A DNA stretch of 64,000 bases from Macrobrachium rosenbergii (taxonomy: Eukaryota > Arthropoda > Malacostraca > Decapoda > Palaemonidae): positions 41,670,599 through 41,734,598 of the forward strand of contig NC_089744.1 in NCBI RefSeq assembly GCF_040412425.1, written 5' to 3'. Positions 35,225 to 48,392 of the stretch are shown in pieces (the stretch's first letter is position 1; every line of letters begins with the position of its first letter). Under the pieces are notes generated by a model, which saw only the letters and a program-made list of their open reading frames with translations, ran no database searches and was not told the DNA's origin. A program made the translations under genes and the position numbers.

Positions 35225-36290
35225 ATTATGTCTAATTCAAGTTCATGTAATTTTCGCTACTGTAGTGAAGTTGCAACAAAGATTAAATAATCTTCATATC
35301 ACTCTCATACATTTTGCAGAGAGCTGGAAAGTTAAGTGTAAGGGCAGGAATGTAGTAAGGAGAGAATTTGTGCTGAATGTAATGTTTGGGATGAGCAATA
35401 AGAAGTAGAAGGCATCCCCGAGAGCTGAGAATTGTGCTCTGAGCACCAGCACCAGCTCCCGAGCGCCCAGCACCAGCTTCCGAGCGCCTGGCGCCAGCTC
35501 TCAAACACCCACCACCAACTCTCCCCTCTTCCCTCTTTCTCTCCTGCTATTAGCCCTCTTACTTTTTATATGCTTACTCCCGTGCCTGGCTCCCTTGCTT
35601 CCATCCTGTGCCATTGCCAATCTTGAGTCTGGGGTAACAGGAAAATCAGTCTTGTAACAGTGAAAGTGTTGTGCAAGTGGGAGGAGATGACTATCCGGCC
35701 TGCTGGTTGTCCTAGACCTAAGTCAATGTCATACTTCCCTAAACCTGGGAGGAGGCATACTGAAAGTTCAATGGAGGCTGGTGGGATTGGTCCCCCGGGT
35801 AGTTGGCCCCTTCCGTTGAGCCTGTTGCATATTCCCAGGTATTGGCAGACAGCCACTGAAAAGCCATCTATCTGGATATTGGTGGGGGAGGTGGCTATCT
35901 GGCCTGTCGGTTCTCCTAGACCTAAAATCCCTACCTTATTCCCTAAACCTGGGAGGAGACATACTGGAGGTCCAAGGGAGGCCAAGGGGGTTTGCTCCTG
36001 GATAGTTGCCCCCTCAGCCGAGCCTGTAGCACATTCCCAGGTATCGGCAGACAGCCACTGGAAAGGTGTCTTGTTGGATGTTCATATCCTTATCCTCACT
36101 GAGGAACTGGGCTTTATCATCATTCTTCAGAAGTCCCCATTGACCTCCATCGCAAGAGTCCTCTTTTTGGAGATCTGTCTCAGCTCTCAGATTTTCGGGC
36201 TTTTCCGTCTGCCAAGAGAATCGCGGCTGCTTTCAGACAGTCTGCAAGTTTTTAGCCCTTTTTCTTCTTGCTCGTACCATTAGTGGATGA
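35225..36290 (+). pseudogene. DIRS ORF1 (Gag-like), copy g
   Basis: Nucleotides 35225-35400 correspond to the cysteine-rich ORF1 start of copy d but are frame-shifted, with stops. The later part encodes a repeated unit (RPAGCPRPKSMSYFPKPGRRHT and RPKIPTLFPKPGRRHTGG) from a 195-bp duplication. The same segment occurs once in copy d near 22290-22440. No function can be assigned beyond ORF1 of a retrotransposon. Confidence 0.55.
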
Positions 36291-36689
36291 GCCTACTGGG
36301 GACTCTGTCATCCACCAAGACATTAGTTTAGTTAAGCAGACTTCATATGAGAGTTGTGCAATTCTACCTCCAGTTATCATCCAGTTCTGAGGATTCTGGC
36401 TCAGACAGAAAGTGCTGTAATGTTTTTTTTTTTTGGTTCTTCACGGCCGCTGAAGATACACGCAGTTGACGGTTGCTGTTCTCCACTTCTTGTCAAGCGG
36501 TAAGGAGGCTAGCCCCATCCCACAGCCTTCCTGCAGTTTTTCTGTGGTTCCCTCTGTCTGTTCCTCAGTCTGACTTCCAATGGAATGGCGATACCTACTC
36601 TCTGAGTGCCTTTTTTGTTGAGCAACCTTACTTGGCCTCCAAGCAAGAAGAGAAAGTTTCATGAACCCTCTCAGACCAGTTCTCCCGGG

Positions 36690-37030
36690 TGGTGCCAATT
36701 CCTGAATACTCGGATCCAGCAAGCTCCTGGCACCAGCTTCCTAGTGCCCAGCGCTGATTCCCGAACGCCTGGTGCCTGTTCCTGAGTGCTTGGCATTATC
36801 TATCTAGTTCTTGGCTCCTGCCGTTGAATGCCTAGCACCCGCTCACAGATAATTTTTTCTGCGTCTTCCTTAGCACCTGACACCAACTTTCTAATGTCTG
36901 GCACTAGTTCCTGTTTGCCCGGCGCCAATTCCCGAATCCTCGACATCAGTTCCGGAGCGCTCGGCTCTATCTCTTTATTTTCTAAGAACGCACTCTCTTT
37001 TTTTCTTTAGCGCCAGTTCCTGATTGAATG
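36690..37030 (+). repeat. DIRS-associated minisatellite, GGCGCCA-type core
   Basis: Irregular repeats of about 27-30 bp around cores such as ggcgccaattcccgaa and ctggcaccagcttcc. Related runs lie at 35435-35525, 26780-26880 and 31410-31560, each in or beside a DIRS copy of the first lineage. Confidence 0.7.
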
Positions 37031-37456
37031 CCTGGCTTCGGTTTTCAAGTGGCCGGCAGTCTCCAGTTTACGACGGGGGTTCCATTCTGACGCTGCATCG
37101 TAAGCCGAAAATCGTTGTAAACCGAAATAATAATTGAAAATTGTAAGAAAACCTTGTTTTTAATCCTTTGAGTATCCTTTGGGTATCTTGAAAATGACAT
37201 AACCTGCATTTTTATTGAGTCTTTCATTAAAAAATCCTCCAAAATTTTACCATTCTGCTGTTTTGGAGCTACTTATCTACCAGAAAAGACTTGGAATTTC
37301 ACAGAACTACAGTGCTCCCCATTTTTACTTTAAGTATCATCCTACATCAAATATAGCTTAAATTATTACCCTATTACTACTGTATTAATCTTTGAAATTA
37401 TATTAATAATAATATCATTTCAAAGTCATCTTAAACATTAGTACCCTTTTCCAGCC

Positions 37457-37481
37457 AGAGAGAGAGAGAGAGAGAGAGAGA
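37457..37481 (+). repeat. (GA)n microsatellite
   Basis: About 12 GA units within the insert of the family B element. Shorter GA runs follow at about 37534 and 37813. Confidence 0.9.
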
Positions 37482-38210
37482 ATGAATTACCACTATGACT
37501 TACACTCAGTCATTCTTGTGCTGGCATGGGCAAAAGAGAGAGAGAGGTTTATCTCTGTAATCTCTTGAGAAATGTTAATCCAATTCTCTTTGCTGCGACT
37601 GACAACAAAAAACAATTTTTTTCTTTATCTTCCAAAGATGTACTACTACCTTTACTACACATTTTTAAAACACTGTGAACACACACACACACACACAAAC
37701 AATGTGCATAGGTAAAGAGATTCAAATTAGCAGTATCTTTTCCTGAGAGAGTGAATGGCTGAACTAAGTATCTATTTATAATATATCTATCCATCTCTCA
37801 TTCTACCTTTTGGAGAGAGAGAGAGAGAAAGGAAGGAAGGGAGAAATTGATCTTCTACCCTCGGTCAGAAATGTCAAGTAATTTGACATATTGGATAGTT
37901 CCAACCTCCCCCATAGCTTCAAAACTTTGGGGAAAAGACAGGGTGTGATATTTCGTTGTTTAAAAATTGAAATAATTTACTTGAAAAATGCATAAATGTT
38001 GTAATTACAGTATATTATTATTATTATTGAATCTTACTAATATTTGAAAATTAGCACTCATTATTAGGCAAGTCATTTATTTATCATACAAACAGTTAGT
38101 CCTCACCATCTCCCACAAATTTGTTAAAAAATTTTTGTGTCGTCACCCTCCTTTTAGTGTATGCAAAGCCCATGAGGTACAAGCTTTATGGTTGGTTAAA
38201 ATCCCACCCT

Positions 38211-38358
38211 TCCTGCCAATAGCATATCGTCAAGGAGGGCGAGAGGGGGAGGAGGGGGTTGTTACAAGTTGTTATTGGCTACTCTCAATCCTTCCAGCCA
38301 ATAGCATATTGTCATGGAGAGAGGGGGTTGCTACGAGCTCTGTTATTGGCTACTTTAA
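38211..38358 (+). repeat. Tandem pair of CCAAT/ATTGG inverted-arm units
   Basis: Two successive units each start with gccaatagcata, pass through a G-rich (gagaggggg) segment and end with gttattggctact, the inverted arm. Unit 1 is about 38216-38284, unit 2 about 38300-38355. Confidence 0.65.
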
Positions 38359-38491
38359 ATCCCTCGAGCCCGTCTCGTCATGAAGCCTACATCAAAGCAA
38401 TAAAAAAATTGTCACACAATCGATGATGGGATTTTAGTATATTTTTATGTTTATATACAATAATCCATATTTCTTTGAAGGATATATGCAG

Positions 38492-38494
<3 letters not shown>

Positions 38495-38535
<41 letters not shown>
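38495..38535 (+). repeat. (GA)n microsatellite
   Basis: About 20 GA units following 'gcagtac'. A second shorter GA run lies at about 38595. Confidence 0.95.
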
Positions 38536-38537
<2 letters not shown>

Positions 38538-39507
38538 TGGGCAGTTGGCCTTACTTAAATCTCAAAAGAGTGAAATTATTCATGAATTATTCAAGGAGAG
38601 AGAGAGAGAAAGAGAGGTTGAAAGAAGTGATAACATCGGTAAGCAGTTTTATGATTTCACAGGATTTTAATTTAACTTTTATCGATACTCTGCTGTGGTT
38701 ACCTTAATATTAATATTTTAAAATTAGTAAATCTTTTTTTATGATAAAAAATGTATTTAGTCCTGAAAATAAAATAAAAATCAGTAATTAGTGAATATTG
38801 CTCTATAAAAAGTTCCGCGAATGTGAATTTTTTCCGTCATATGTGTTGGACCGAGTCATCTGAAATATTACCGTCAAGAGTCGTAAGGAAACCTCACTTT
38901 TAATCCTTTGGGTGTTTTGAAAATAACGAATCCTGCATTTTTATTATTGAGTTTTTCATAATAAAAACCGTCCAAATATTGACCATTCTGCCGGTTTGGA
39001 TGCATATTTCTTCCGATCGTCATTGGACTGGCGTCGTCCGAAATACCATTGAAAATTGTAAGAAAACCTTACTTTTAGTCCTTTGGGTGTCTTGAAAACA
39101 ATCCTGCATTTTTATTGAGTTTTTCATTAAGAAAAACCCTCCAAATATTGACCATTCTGCTGTTTTGGATGAGTATTTTTTCCAATCTTTGTTGGACTGG
39201 GGTTGTCTTAAATACTGTCGAAAATTGTAAGGAAACCTTATTTTTAATCTTTTGGGTGTCTTGAAAACAATGTTCTGCATTTATATTGAGATTTTCAAGA
39301 GAAAAACCTCCAAAATTTGACCATGCTGCCATTCTAGAGCCATATTTCTTCCGTCAGATTGGCGTTGTCAGCGTCGTAAACCTGAAACATGCATTGTAAC
39401 CCAGGAAATAATTTTTTTATGAATATATTTGAAAAGTGTCGTAAACTTGAAACATCGTAAGCTGAGCCCATCGTAACCCAGAGGTGGTCTGTGTGTGTGT
39501 GTATAAG

Positions 39508-39621
<114 letters not shown>

Positions 39622-39629
39622 AGCATTAA

Positions 39630-41799
39630 CCCCTTAAACTTGAGCCTCTATTTACAAAAGTGTCTGCCGTATGCGGAGGGGTTTTGGGAGTTAAAAAAGC
39701 GAAAAAAAATTTTTTTTTTTAAATCACAGCATGCTTAGTTTTAAGATTAAGAGTTCAATTTTGGCTCCTTTTTTTTGTCATTGCCTGAAGTTTAGTATGC
39801 AACCATCAGAAATGAAAAAAAATATCATTATCATATATACTGTAAATATTGAAATATATGACAGCGCAAAAAAAATTTCATATATAATTGTATACAAATT
39901 GCGCTGTGAGCAAAACGGTTAAAGCTAATGAGTTATTTTTTTTCTTTGTATTTTACACTAAATTGCGATGATTTTGGCATATAACAAATTGTAAAACGAT
40001 CAAAGAAAAACAGAGAAAATATTATCACAAAATGATGCATGAATTCGTAACGTGCAGACATAAAAAATGTTTTCTTCAAAAATTCACCATAAATTGAAAT
40101 ATTGTGCTAGAGACTTCCCGTTTGTTGTAAAATGAAGGTAATTGATTGAATATTACTAGACTGTAAGAGTTTTATTTTACAATTGCAGTTTTCGACCATT
40201 TCAGTCGAGTTAAAGTTGACCGAAGGTCAAATTTTTTCTATTTATCGTGATTTATATGAAAATATTTCAAAACTGATAACAGCTACAACCATGAGTTATT
40301 TTTTGTTGAATTCTACATGAAATTGCACACATTTTCATATATAAAAATTTATGTAACGACTAATATAAAACAGTGCAAACATTACAACGAAATGACGAAA
40401 GAATTTCTGAGATGTTTGGCCGAGTTATTGCGCGGATGTAAGGAAAAAGTTTTTTAAAATATTCACCATAAATCGAAATATTGTGCTAGAGACTTCCAAT
40501 TTGTTGCAAAATGAAGGAAAATGATTGAATATTACTGGAATGCAAGAGTTTTAGCTTACAATTGCATTTTTCGACCATTTTGGTCAAGTCAAAGTTGACC
40601 AAAGGTTGAAATTATGGCACTTCGTGATTTGTATGAAAATATTTCAAAACTGATAGAAGCTACAACCATGAGTTATTTTTTGTTGTATTCTACATGAAAT
40701 TGCACACATTTTCATATATAAAACTTTATGTAACGACTAATATAAAATGGTGCAAACATTACAACAAAGTGACAAAAGAATTTCTGAGATGTTCAGCCGA
40801 GTTACCACGCGCGGACGTAAGGAAAAAGTTTTTTTTTTCAAAAATTCATCATAAATCGAAATATTGCGCTAGAGACTTTCAGTTTGTTGCAAAATGAAGG
40901 TAAATGATTGAATATTACTAGAATGTAAGAGTTTTAGCTTACAATTGCATTTTTCGACCATTTCGGTTGAGTCAAAGTTGACCGAAGGTTGAAATTTTGG
41001 CACTTATTGTGATTTATATGAAAATATTTCAAAACTGATAAAAGCTACAACCATGGTTTTTTTGTTGTATTCTACATGAAATTGCACACATTTTCATATA
41101 TAAAACTTTATGTAACGACTAATATAAAACAGTGCAAACATTACGACAAAGTGACGAAAGAATTTCTGAGATGTTCGGCCGAGTTACCGCGCACAGACGT
41201 AAGGAAAAAGTTTTTTTCAAAAATTCCCCATAAATCGAAATATTTTGCTAGAGACTTCCAATTTGTTGCAAAATGAAGGTAAATCATTGAATATTACTAG
41301 AATGTAAGAGTTTTAGCTTACAATTGCGTTTTTAAACCATTTCGTTCGAGTCAAATTTGACCGAAGGTCGAAATTTTGGCACTTATGATTTATATGAAAA
41401 TATTTCCAAACTGATAAAAGCTACAACCATGGGTTGTTTTTTGTTTATTTTACATGAAATTGTGCATATTTTCATATATAAAACTTTATGTAACGGCTAA
41501 TATAAAACAGTGTAAAAATTATGACAAAATGACGAAAGAATTTCTGAAATTTTCGGCCGAGTTACTATGCGCGGACGTAAGGAAAAAGTTTTTTCAAAAA
41601 TTCACCATAAATCGACATATTGTGCTAGAGACCTCCAATTTGTAAAAGTTTTAGCTTACAATTGCATTTTTCGACCATTTCGGTCGAGTCAAAATTGACC
41701 GAAGGTTGAAATTTTTTGTAGTCGATGTATGGTACATCCACTCGTCACCTGACAGAAAATTTTAGTCGACTTACGATACGTCCAGTCGGCGTTTAAGGG
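39630..41799 (+). mobile_element. Family D piggyBac-like element, copy 3
   Basis: 2,170 bp between TTAA at 39626-39629 and at 41800-41803. The left end is decayed (CCCCTTAAACTTG), the right end is GGCGTTTAAGGG. It contains tandem ~380-bp monomers. It is inserted in the tail of a SINE-like unit; the uninterrupted form of the site is at about 43895 (gcattaagctac). Confidence 0.87.
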
Positions 41800-41820
41800 T
41801 TAAGCTATAAATGTCCTTTA

Positions 41821-43582
41821 CCCTTAAACGCCAAGCCTCTATTTACAAAAGTGTCTGCCGTATGCCGGCGGGGTTTGAGAGTTAGCGCCAAAGCGGAAAG
41901 AAAGTTTTTTTCAAAAAATCAGAGCACGCTTAGTTTTTAAGATTTATAGTTAATTTTTGGCTCGTTTTTTTTCTCATTGCCTGAAGTTTAGTATGCAACC
42001 ATCAGAAATGAAAAAAATATAATTATTATATATAAATATTGGAATATATGACAGCGCAAAAAAAATTTCATATATAATTGTATACAAATCCAGCTGTGAG
42101 CAAAACGGTTAATGCTAATGAGTTATTTATTTTCGTTGTATTGTACACTAAATTGCGATGATTTTGGTATATAACAAATTGTAAAACAATCAAAGCAACA
42201 CGGAGAAATTATTATCACAAAATGATGCATGAATTCGTAATGCACAGATGTAAAAAAATTTTTTTTGAAAATTTCTAGAGACTTCCCGTTTGTTGCAAAA
42301 TGAAGGGAAATGATTGAATATTACTAGAATGTAAGAGTTTTAGCTTACAATTGCAGTTTTCGACCATTTCGGTCGAGTTAAATTTGACCAAAGGTCGAAT
42401 TTTTTCTATTTATTGTGATTTATATGAGAATATTTCAAAACTGATAAAAGCTACAACCATAATTTATTTTTTGTTGTATTCTACATGAAATTGCACACAT
42501 TTCCATATATAAAACTTTATGTAACGGCTAATAGAAAATGGTGCAAAAATTACGACAAAGTGACAAAAGAAATTCTGAGATTTTCAGCAGAGTTAGCGCA
42601 CGCAGATGCAAGGAAAAGGTTTTTTTTTTTTTAAATTCACCATAAATCGAAATATTGTGCTAGAGACTTCCTGTTTGTTGCAAAATGAAAGTAAATGATT
42701 GAATATTACTAGAATGTAAGAGTTTTAGCTTACAATTGCATTTTTCGACCATTTCGGTCGAGTCAGAGTTGACCGAAGGTTGAAATTTTGGCACTTATCG
42801 TGATTTATATGAAAATCTGTCAAAATTGATAAAAGCTACAACCATAAGTTATTTTTTGTTGTATTCTACATGAAATTGCACACATTTTCATATATAAAAA
42901 CTTTATGTAATGGCTAATAGAAAATGGTGCAAAAATTACGACAAAGTGACTAAAAATTTCTGAGATTTTCAGCAGAGTTAGCGCAGATGTAAGGAAAAAG
43001 TTTTTTCAAAAATTCACCATAAATCGAAATATTTTGTTAGAGACTTCTCGTTTGTTGCAAAATGAAGGTAAATGATTGAATATTACTAGAATGTAAGAGT
43101 TTTAGCTTACAATTGCATTTTTCGACCATTTCGGTTGAGTCAAAGTTGACCGAAGGTTGAAATTTTGGCACTTATCGTGATTTATATGAAAATATGTCAA
43201 AATTGATAAAAGCTACAACCATGAGTTATTTTTTGTTGTATTCTACATGAAATTGTGCACATTTTCATTTATAAAACTTTATGTAACGGCTAATAGAAAA
43301 CGGTGCAAAAATTATGACGAAGTGACTAAAGAATTTTGAGATTTTCAGCAGAGTTAGCTGATGCTTTCTTATGGGAGAAGAAAGAAATTCGCGCATGTGC
43401 AGCTGGGTCACGCTTGTAAACAAAACAACAGCGTGATCCATGAACTCCCAGCATCCCTCAAGGCGCGTGATTTAAAATTTTTCGTAAACGAGGCTTTTTT
43501 GTAGTCGACGTATTTTACGTCCACTTGGCACCCGACAGACAACTTTTGTCGACGTAAAATAAGTCCAGTCGGCGTTAAAGGG
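41821..43582 (+). mobile_element. Family D piggyBac-like element, copy 4
   Basis: 1,762 bp with ends CCCTTAAACGCC and GGCGTTAAAGGG. The right flank is TTAA (43583-43586), the left flank TTTA (41817-41820), a one-base decay. It stands 17 bp from copy 3 in the same SINE-like unit. The empty site is at about 43914 (cctttaatatcc). Confidence 0.85.
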
Positions 43583-43586
43583 TTAA

Positions 43587-44720
43587 TATCCAATTTGCTC
43601 TACCTCGGAAATAATATATTTTCATATATGTTACCGAAGGGGAATTTTTTAGTTTATAATAAATTCGTCATCCCATGGGCTCGAACCAACGAAAGACAAC
43701 AGTGACGCCTTTACCCACATGGCCAACAAGTAAGGTATAAGTTGATACCGGCTCTCACCTACAAATCCCCGCCAAACTCAGGTATTTGTATTTAGAGTCG
43801 ATATCAACCCACCTCTGCCATGCTGACCATGTAGTGCGTTTGTCGCACGCAGCCATATTATGACTTTTTATCACATCACCGTGATTCATATACAAGCATT
43901 AAGCTACAAACATCCTTTAATATCCAATTTGCTCTACCTCGGAAATAATATATTTTCAAATATGTTATCGAAGGGGAATTTTTTAGTTGATAATAAGTTC
44001 GTCGTCCTGTGGGCTCGAACCAACGAAAGACAAGAACTCAGGACTACAGTTACGCCTTTACCCACACGGCCAACAAGTGAGGTATAAGTTGATACCGGCT
44101 CCCACCTACAAATCCCCGTCGAACTCAGGTATTTGTATTTAGAGTCGATATCAACCCACCTCTGCCATGCTGACCATGTAGTGCGTTTGTCGCACCCAGC
44201 CATGTTATGACTTTTTATCACATCACCGTGATTCATATACAAGCATTAAGCTACAAACGTCCTTTAATATCCAATTTGCTCTACCTCGGAAATAATATAT
44301 TTTCATATATGTTACTGAAGGGGAATTTTTTAGTTGATAATAAGTTCGTCGTCCCGTGGGCTTGAACCAACGAAAGACAAGAACTCAGGACTACAGTTAC
44401 GCCTTTACCCACACGGCCAACAAGTGAGGTATAAGTTGATACCGGCTCCCACCTACAAATCCCCGTCGAACTCAGGTATTTGTATTTAGAGTCGATATCA
44501 ACCCACCTCTGCCATGCTGACCATGTTGTGCGTTTGTCACACTCAGCCATATTATGACTTTTTATCACATCACCATGATTCATATACAAGCATTAAGCTA
44601 CAGACATCCTTTAATATCCAATTCGCTCTACCTTGGAAATAATATATTTTCATATATGTTACCGAAGGGGAATTTTTTAGTTGATAATAAGTTCGTCGTC
44701 CCATGGACTCGAACCAGTAT
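43587..44720 (-). repeat. Tandem tRNA-derived SINE-like array, ~347-bp units (minus strand)
   Basis: Units begin (plus strand) with tatccaatttgctctacctc near 43587, 43921, 44268 and 44615, spaced 335-347 bp. On the minus strand each has a polymerase III B box (ggttcgagcc, plus-strand positions near 43675, 44011, 44358, 44705) and, about 50 bp upstream, an A-box-like tggccgtgtgggtaaagg. One more unit end lies beyond the two family D insertions, ending in (TA)n at 39614. The units share a body with the array at 53357-54295. Confidence 0.78.
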
Positions 44721-45402
44721 ACCTTTGTAGTGGCATTATAATTCCCTCCTCCATCGCCAGCGCCCTATCGGACGAGGACACCATCATCTTGACAAAGGTA
44801 ATGTGCAGGAATAAAGTTATTTTAGCCAGTCATGATCCATGTTATTTCTCTGTCTAATATTTCATTTATTTTTCCATTGTGCGATCACCTTCAGTAATTT
44901 ATGTTGGAGCATTCAGTGCTAACTTAATTATGCAGTAGTGTTGAACTGAGTTATTTGGCACCATCTGTGCATTCCTCAGTTTCCCTTTGAGCGTCTTATT
45001 ATTATTGCAAGTAACCGTCTTGCACATATTTGCGGATAGGCCTCGACTGTGGACTTTCTCGGCTCCATCCATGTGCAGTCTCCCTTCTATCCCCCACTGC
45101 GATGTTCCTGTAATGAAGACATTGTCGGAGTAGAATATTTCTCCTGTGTAGGATTCATTATTTTAGCAGGCCTTTATTATTACCTGCCAGTAATTCGTCA
45201 TTCTTCTGATCTGTGTTTGTTATGTAAATATAATTAGTTAAGAGAACTGTTGACTTTACATAATTTTCCCTCACATGAAGGCCTTAAGCCATAGATTTCT
45301 CTTGCTTTGTCTATGAATTGTCTTAATATTGAATCAGATGTGTAATAAATAAAAGGAACTCCCGTGTTCATCTGTTGCCGCCAGAATAAAGTATCCCAGG
45401 AC

Positions 45403-45404
<2 letters not shown>
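44717..45404 (+). mobile_element. (TA)n-tailed retroposon, copy 1
   Basis: A ~690-bp non-coding unit from 'tatacctttgtagtggca' to 'aaagtatcccagg', followed directly by (TA)n. An inverted copy lies at 63220-63910, also ending in (TA)n. It has no open frame of note. It follows the B box of a SINE-like unit. Confidence 0.65.

Positions 45405-45495
<91 letters not shown>
45405..45495 (+). repeat. (TA)n microsatellite
   Basis: About 45 TA units between the end of a retroposon and a Tc1-like remnant. Confidence 0.95.
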
Positions 45496-45499
<4 letters not shown>

Positions 45500-45641
45500 T
45501 ATATATTATACTTCAGAAAATTGAGATATAAAAAACATTTTGCCAAAGTAAATATTCATTGAAAAAAACATTTTTGCCAAAAAAATCAAATAATAAAGTA
45601 ATTATAATAAAATTCAGGGTTAACACTCACCAACCCCTACC

Positions 45642-46551
45642 CTAATACTTGGTGGGCATGCCACGACGTTTGCACACCTCCTGAAGTCGCTTGGGGACAG
45701 AATCTGCCAACGTCTGTAGGAGTGTGTCGTCAAGGTTGTCCCAGGCTCGCTGTAACTCGGCAGACAACTTCTCAATGGAAGACGTATCCTCGTTCTGTAA
45801 CTTCCTTTTGATAATTGCCCATAAATTTTCTATGGGCGAAATGTCAGGAGAATTCCCTGGCCAGTCGGAAATAAAGTCAATACCGCAATCTTTCAGCCAA
45901 TTAATATTTTGCTTCGCGGTATGTGCTGTAGCTCCATCTTGCTGAAAAATGGAGGTCTGGCTGCGTTCAAACGAATCCTCTAGTGATCATTCAGTATCGT
46001 GAAATACGAATCTTTGTTAATGGTCTTATTCATGGGTAAAAACACTAGAGAACCCTTACCCCCATACCCAATACAACCCCATACCATAACATATGGTGAG
46101 AACTTAACATTTGTGGCGAGGTACTTAGGGTTAAGAGTGTCCAACGTCGCCTTCCGTCAAACAAGTTTCCCCTTCGTATTAGCAACAAAGAATGAAGCCT
46201 CATCACTCCATAGCACTTTCCTCCATTTGCTGATATCCCAGTCTTTGTATGAACGTGCAAAAACAACTCAGCCCTTCCTTTGCTTGGCCGTGATCTGTGG
46301 CTTCCTACGAGCCTTCACTTTTGAGTACTGTACTTCAAATCTTTTTTTAACCGCCTTTGAACGGTTCGGACCGAGGCTGCAGCAACTGCCTCAGGATTAG
46401 CAGCCTTAAGTTGTCGGGCTGTAAGGATCGGATTAGTCTCTATGTCCCTTGCCAACACCCTCAAACCCCTCTCACTGATGATGGGGGGTTTCCCTGGGAT
46501 GGTGTCTGCCTTGGGTACCTCCTTACCGCCACTCTCGCGGTACTTTTTCAA
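45642..46551 (-). pseudogene. Tc1-like transposase with DD35E spacing (broken)
   Basis: Minus-strand remnant covering most of a Tc1-like transposase. The N-terminal part (46551-46315) has a helix-turn-helix, NPILTARQLKAAN and VRTVQRRLKK. After frame changes come KWRKVLWSDEASFF (first catalytic Asp), VMVWGCIGYGGKG, FQQDGATAHTAKQ (second Asp) and DWPGNSPDISPIENLW (catalytic Glu), ending with KRRGMPTKY. By my count 35 residues lie between the second Asp and the Glu, one more than in canonical Tc1. The middle carries stops, so it is dead. The protein would move the surrounding element at TA sites. Confidence 0.9.
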
Positions 46552-46751
46552 AATGTTTCAGATCAGTACTTAACCGCCACCCAGAATTCAGTGAATGAAT
46601 GAGATATTGCCCTTAAGTGAGACACTACCATTAGGTATGTTGCCAATTAATCAATTTGTCCCAGCCGATTTTTTGCCTCATGAATATGGAATTAACGTTT
46701 TTATGTATAATAATATGCTGCTTTTAAAATGGGCAAATCTTTTTTCGGCTA

Positions 46752-47373
<622 letters not shown>

Positions 47374-48392
47374 CAGAAACCCCGTATTTCGGGGATGCGT
47401 ACCACACCTACCCGCGAATAGCTAAACCAGTGAATACTTCAACCCTTCTAAAAACACTTAGCACTGCCTATTTTGATAGTTCAAACACACACAAAACAAA
47501 CTAAAAATGCTTACACAGGTATTATCCTACTTACGATGGGGTTAGGTTCCAAAAAATACCACCGTTTATTCGAAAAAACGTAAGAAATACCAAAATGTTT
47601 CTCAAATGTAGTCCAGCCTACACTAGGGTATTCGGTACCATGTACTGTATACATATATTGTAGCCTAGCCCACACAATAAAATATACTCTTTACAGACAT
47701 GGTATAGTAATTATTAATATCAGCTTATTCTGGAGGTTCATGTAAAGTGACTTATGATAATTCAATACAAAGAGAAATTGAATAACAAACAAGAATTAGT
47801 TTAACCTGCACTATGGTATATTGTATACATACAAGGTAGCATAGCCTACATTATACTGTACTCTATATTTGCATATCGTATTATACAAATGTCAACATGA
47901 TGAATATGTATCTTTTCCATGGGTCTTTTAAAATGTTATGCCTTAATTCACTTTATCCAATAATATTGTATATATTCTTTTATTGCTTTTGTATTAAAAA
48001 TTGCATTCATAGCCATCAGTGTTTTGGTTTGGAAATGTTTTCGTGGTGTTTATTTCACCACATTTATTTCAGTTAGCGTAAATGAATCTCTTAGAGTCTA
48101 GATACTTTATTTATAAGGGGCAAGGTTATTTTTCGTTATGCGAAGTGTTTTTAAGTCGAAATATAGCTAAAATACGTCTCACTGTGAAATTAATTTATAT
48201 ATTACTTTCATTAAAAGGTGATGATTGACGATAGTTGTTTGGGGGCGTTTGTTTTGTGTAAAAATAAATTCATCGTAATAAGAAATTTACGTATTTATGG
48301 TTTATCTGCGTAAAAATAACAGCAATGTGTTCTTTCATGCTCAGTAGTTTTCATTAAAATACTTTCTCTCCCATTTTAATTACGATCGAGTT

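Larger units (their letters stand above)
34905..37050 (+). mobile_element. DIRS-like element, first lineage, copy g (heavily deleted)
   Basis: It begins with taacttaccaagtaattacat (about 34909), the DIRS left end. It contains a decayed ORF1 start near 35225-35400, a 195-bp direct duplication in ORF1 (35684-35880 and 35885-36080), then a jump to the end of the reverse transcriptase region (36160-36400 resembles 1-190). It closes with a minisatellite (36690-37030). It has no 3' terminal repeat. Confidence 0.65.
37055..39490 (+). mobile_element. Family B TA-type element with internal tandem repeats and insert
   Basis: It starts ggcagtctccagtttacga and ends with the decayed inverse atcgtaacccagaggtgg. 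Internal units of about 170-175 bp repeat near 38890, 39065 and 39235 (cctttgggtgtcttgaaaa). A related unit lies at 37150-37260, and about 1.6 kb of other sequence with (GA)n tracts separates it from the rest. A compact copy lies at 53012-53357. The ends resemble those of family A. Confidence 0.6.

Noticed and set aside
35660..36283. A 207-codon proline-rich open frame as a host gene
   Set aside because: It has a 195-bp internal duplication also seen singly in the ORF1 of the DIRS copy at 22290, and it lies behind a DIRS left end.
40694..41645. Repeated small open frames starting MKLHTFSYIKLYVT
   Set aside because: They come from the same frame in successive family D monomers (also 49788, 50510 and 29466 on the minus strand). 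They carry no recognisable domain, and indels break the frame freely between monomers.
43934..44589. Two near-identical 102-codon minus-strand frames
   Set aside because: They are the same frame in successive SINE-like units, overlapping the polymerase III boxes, with no protein similarity.
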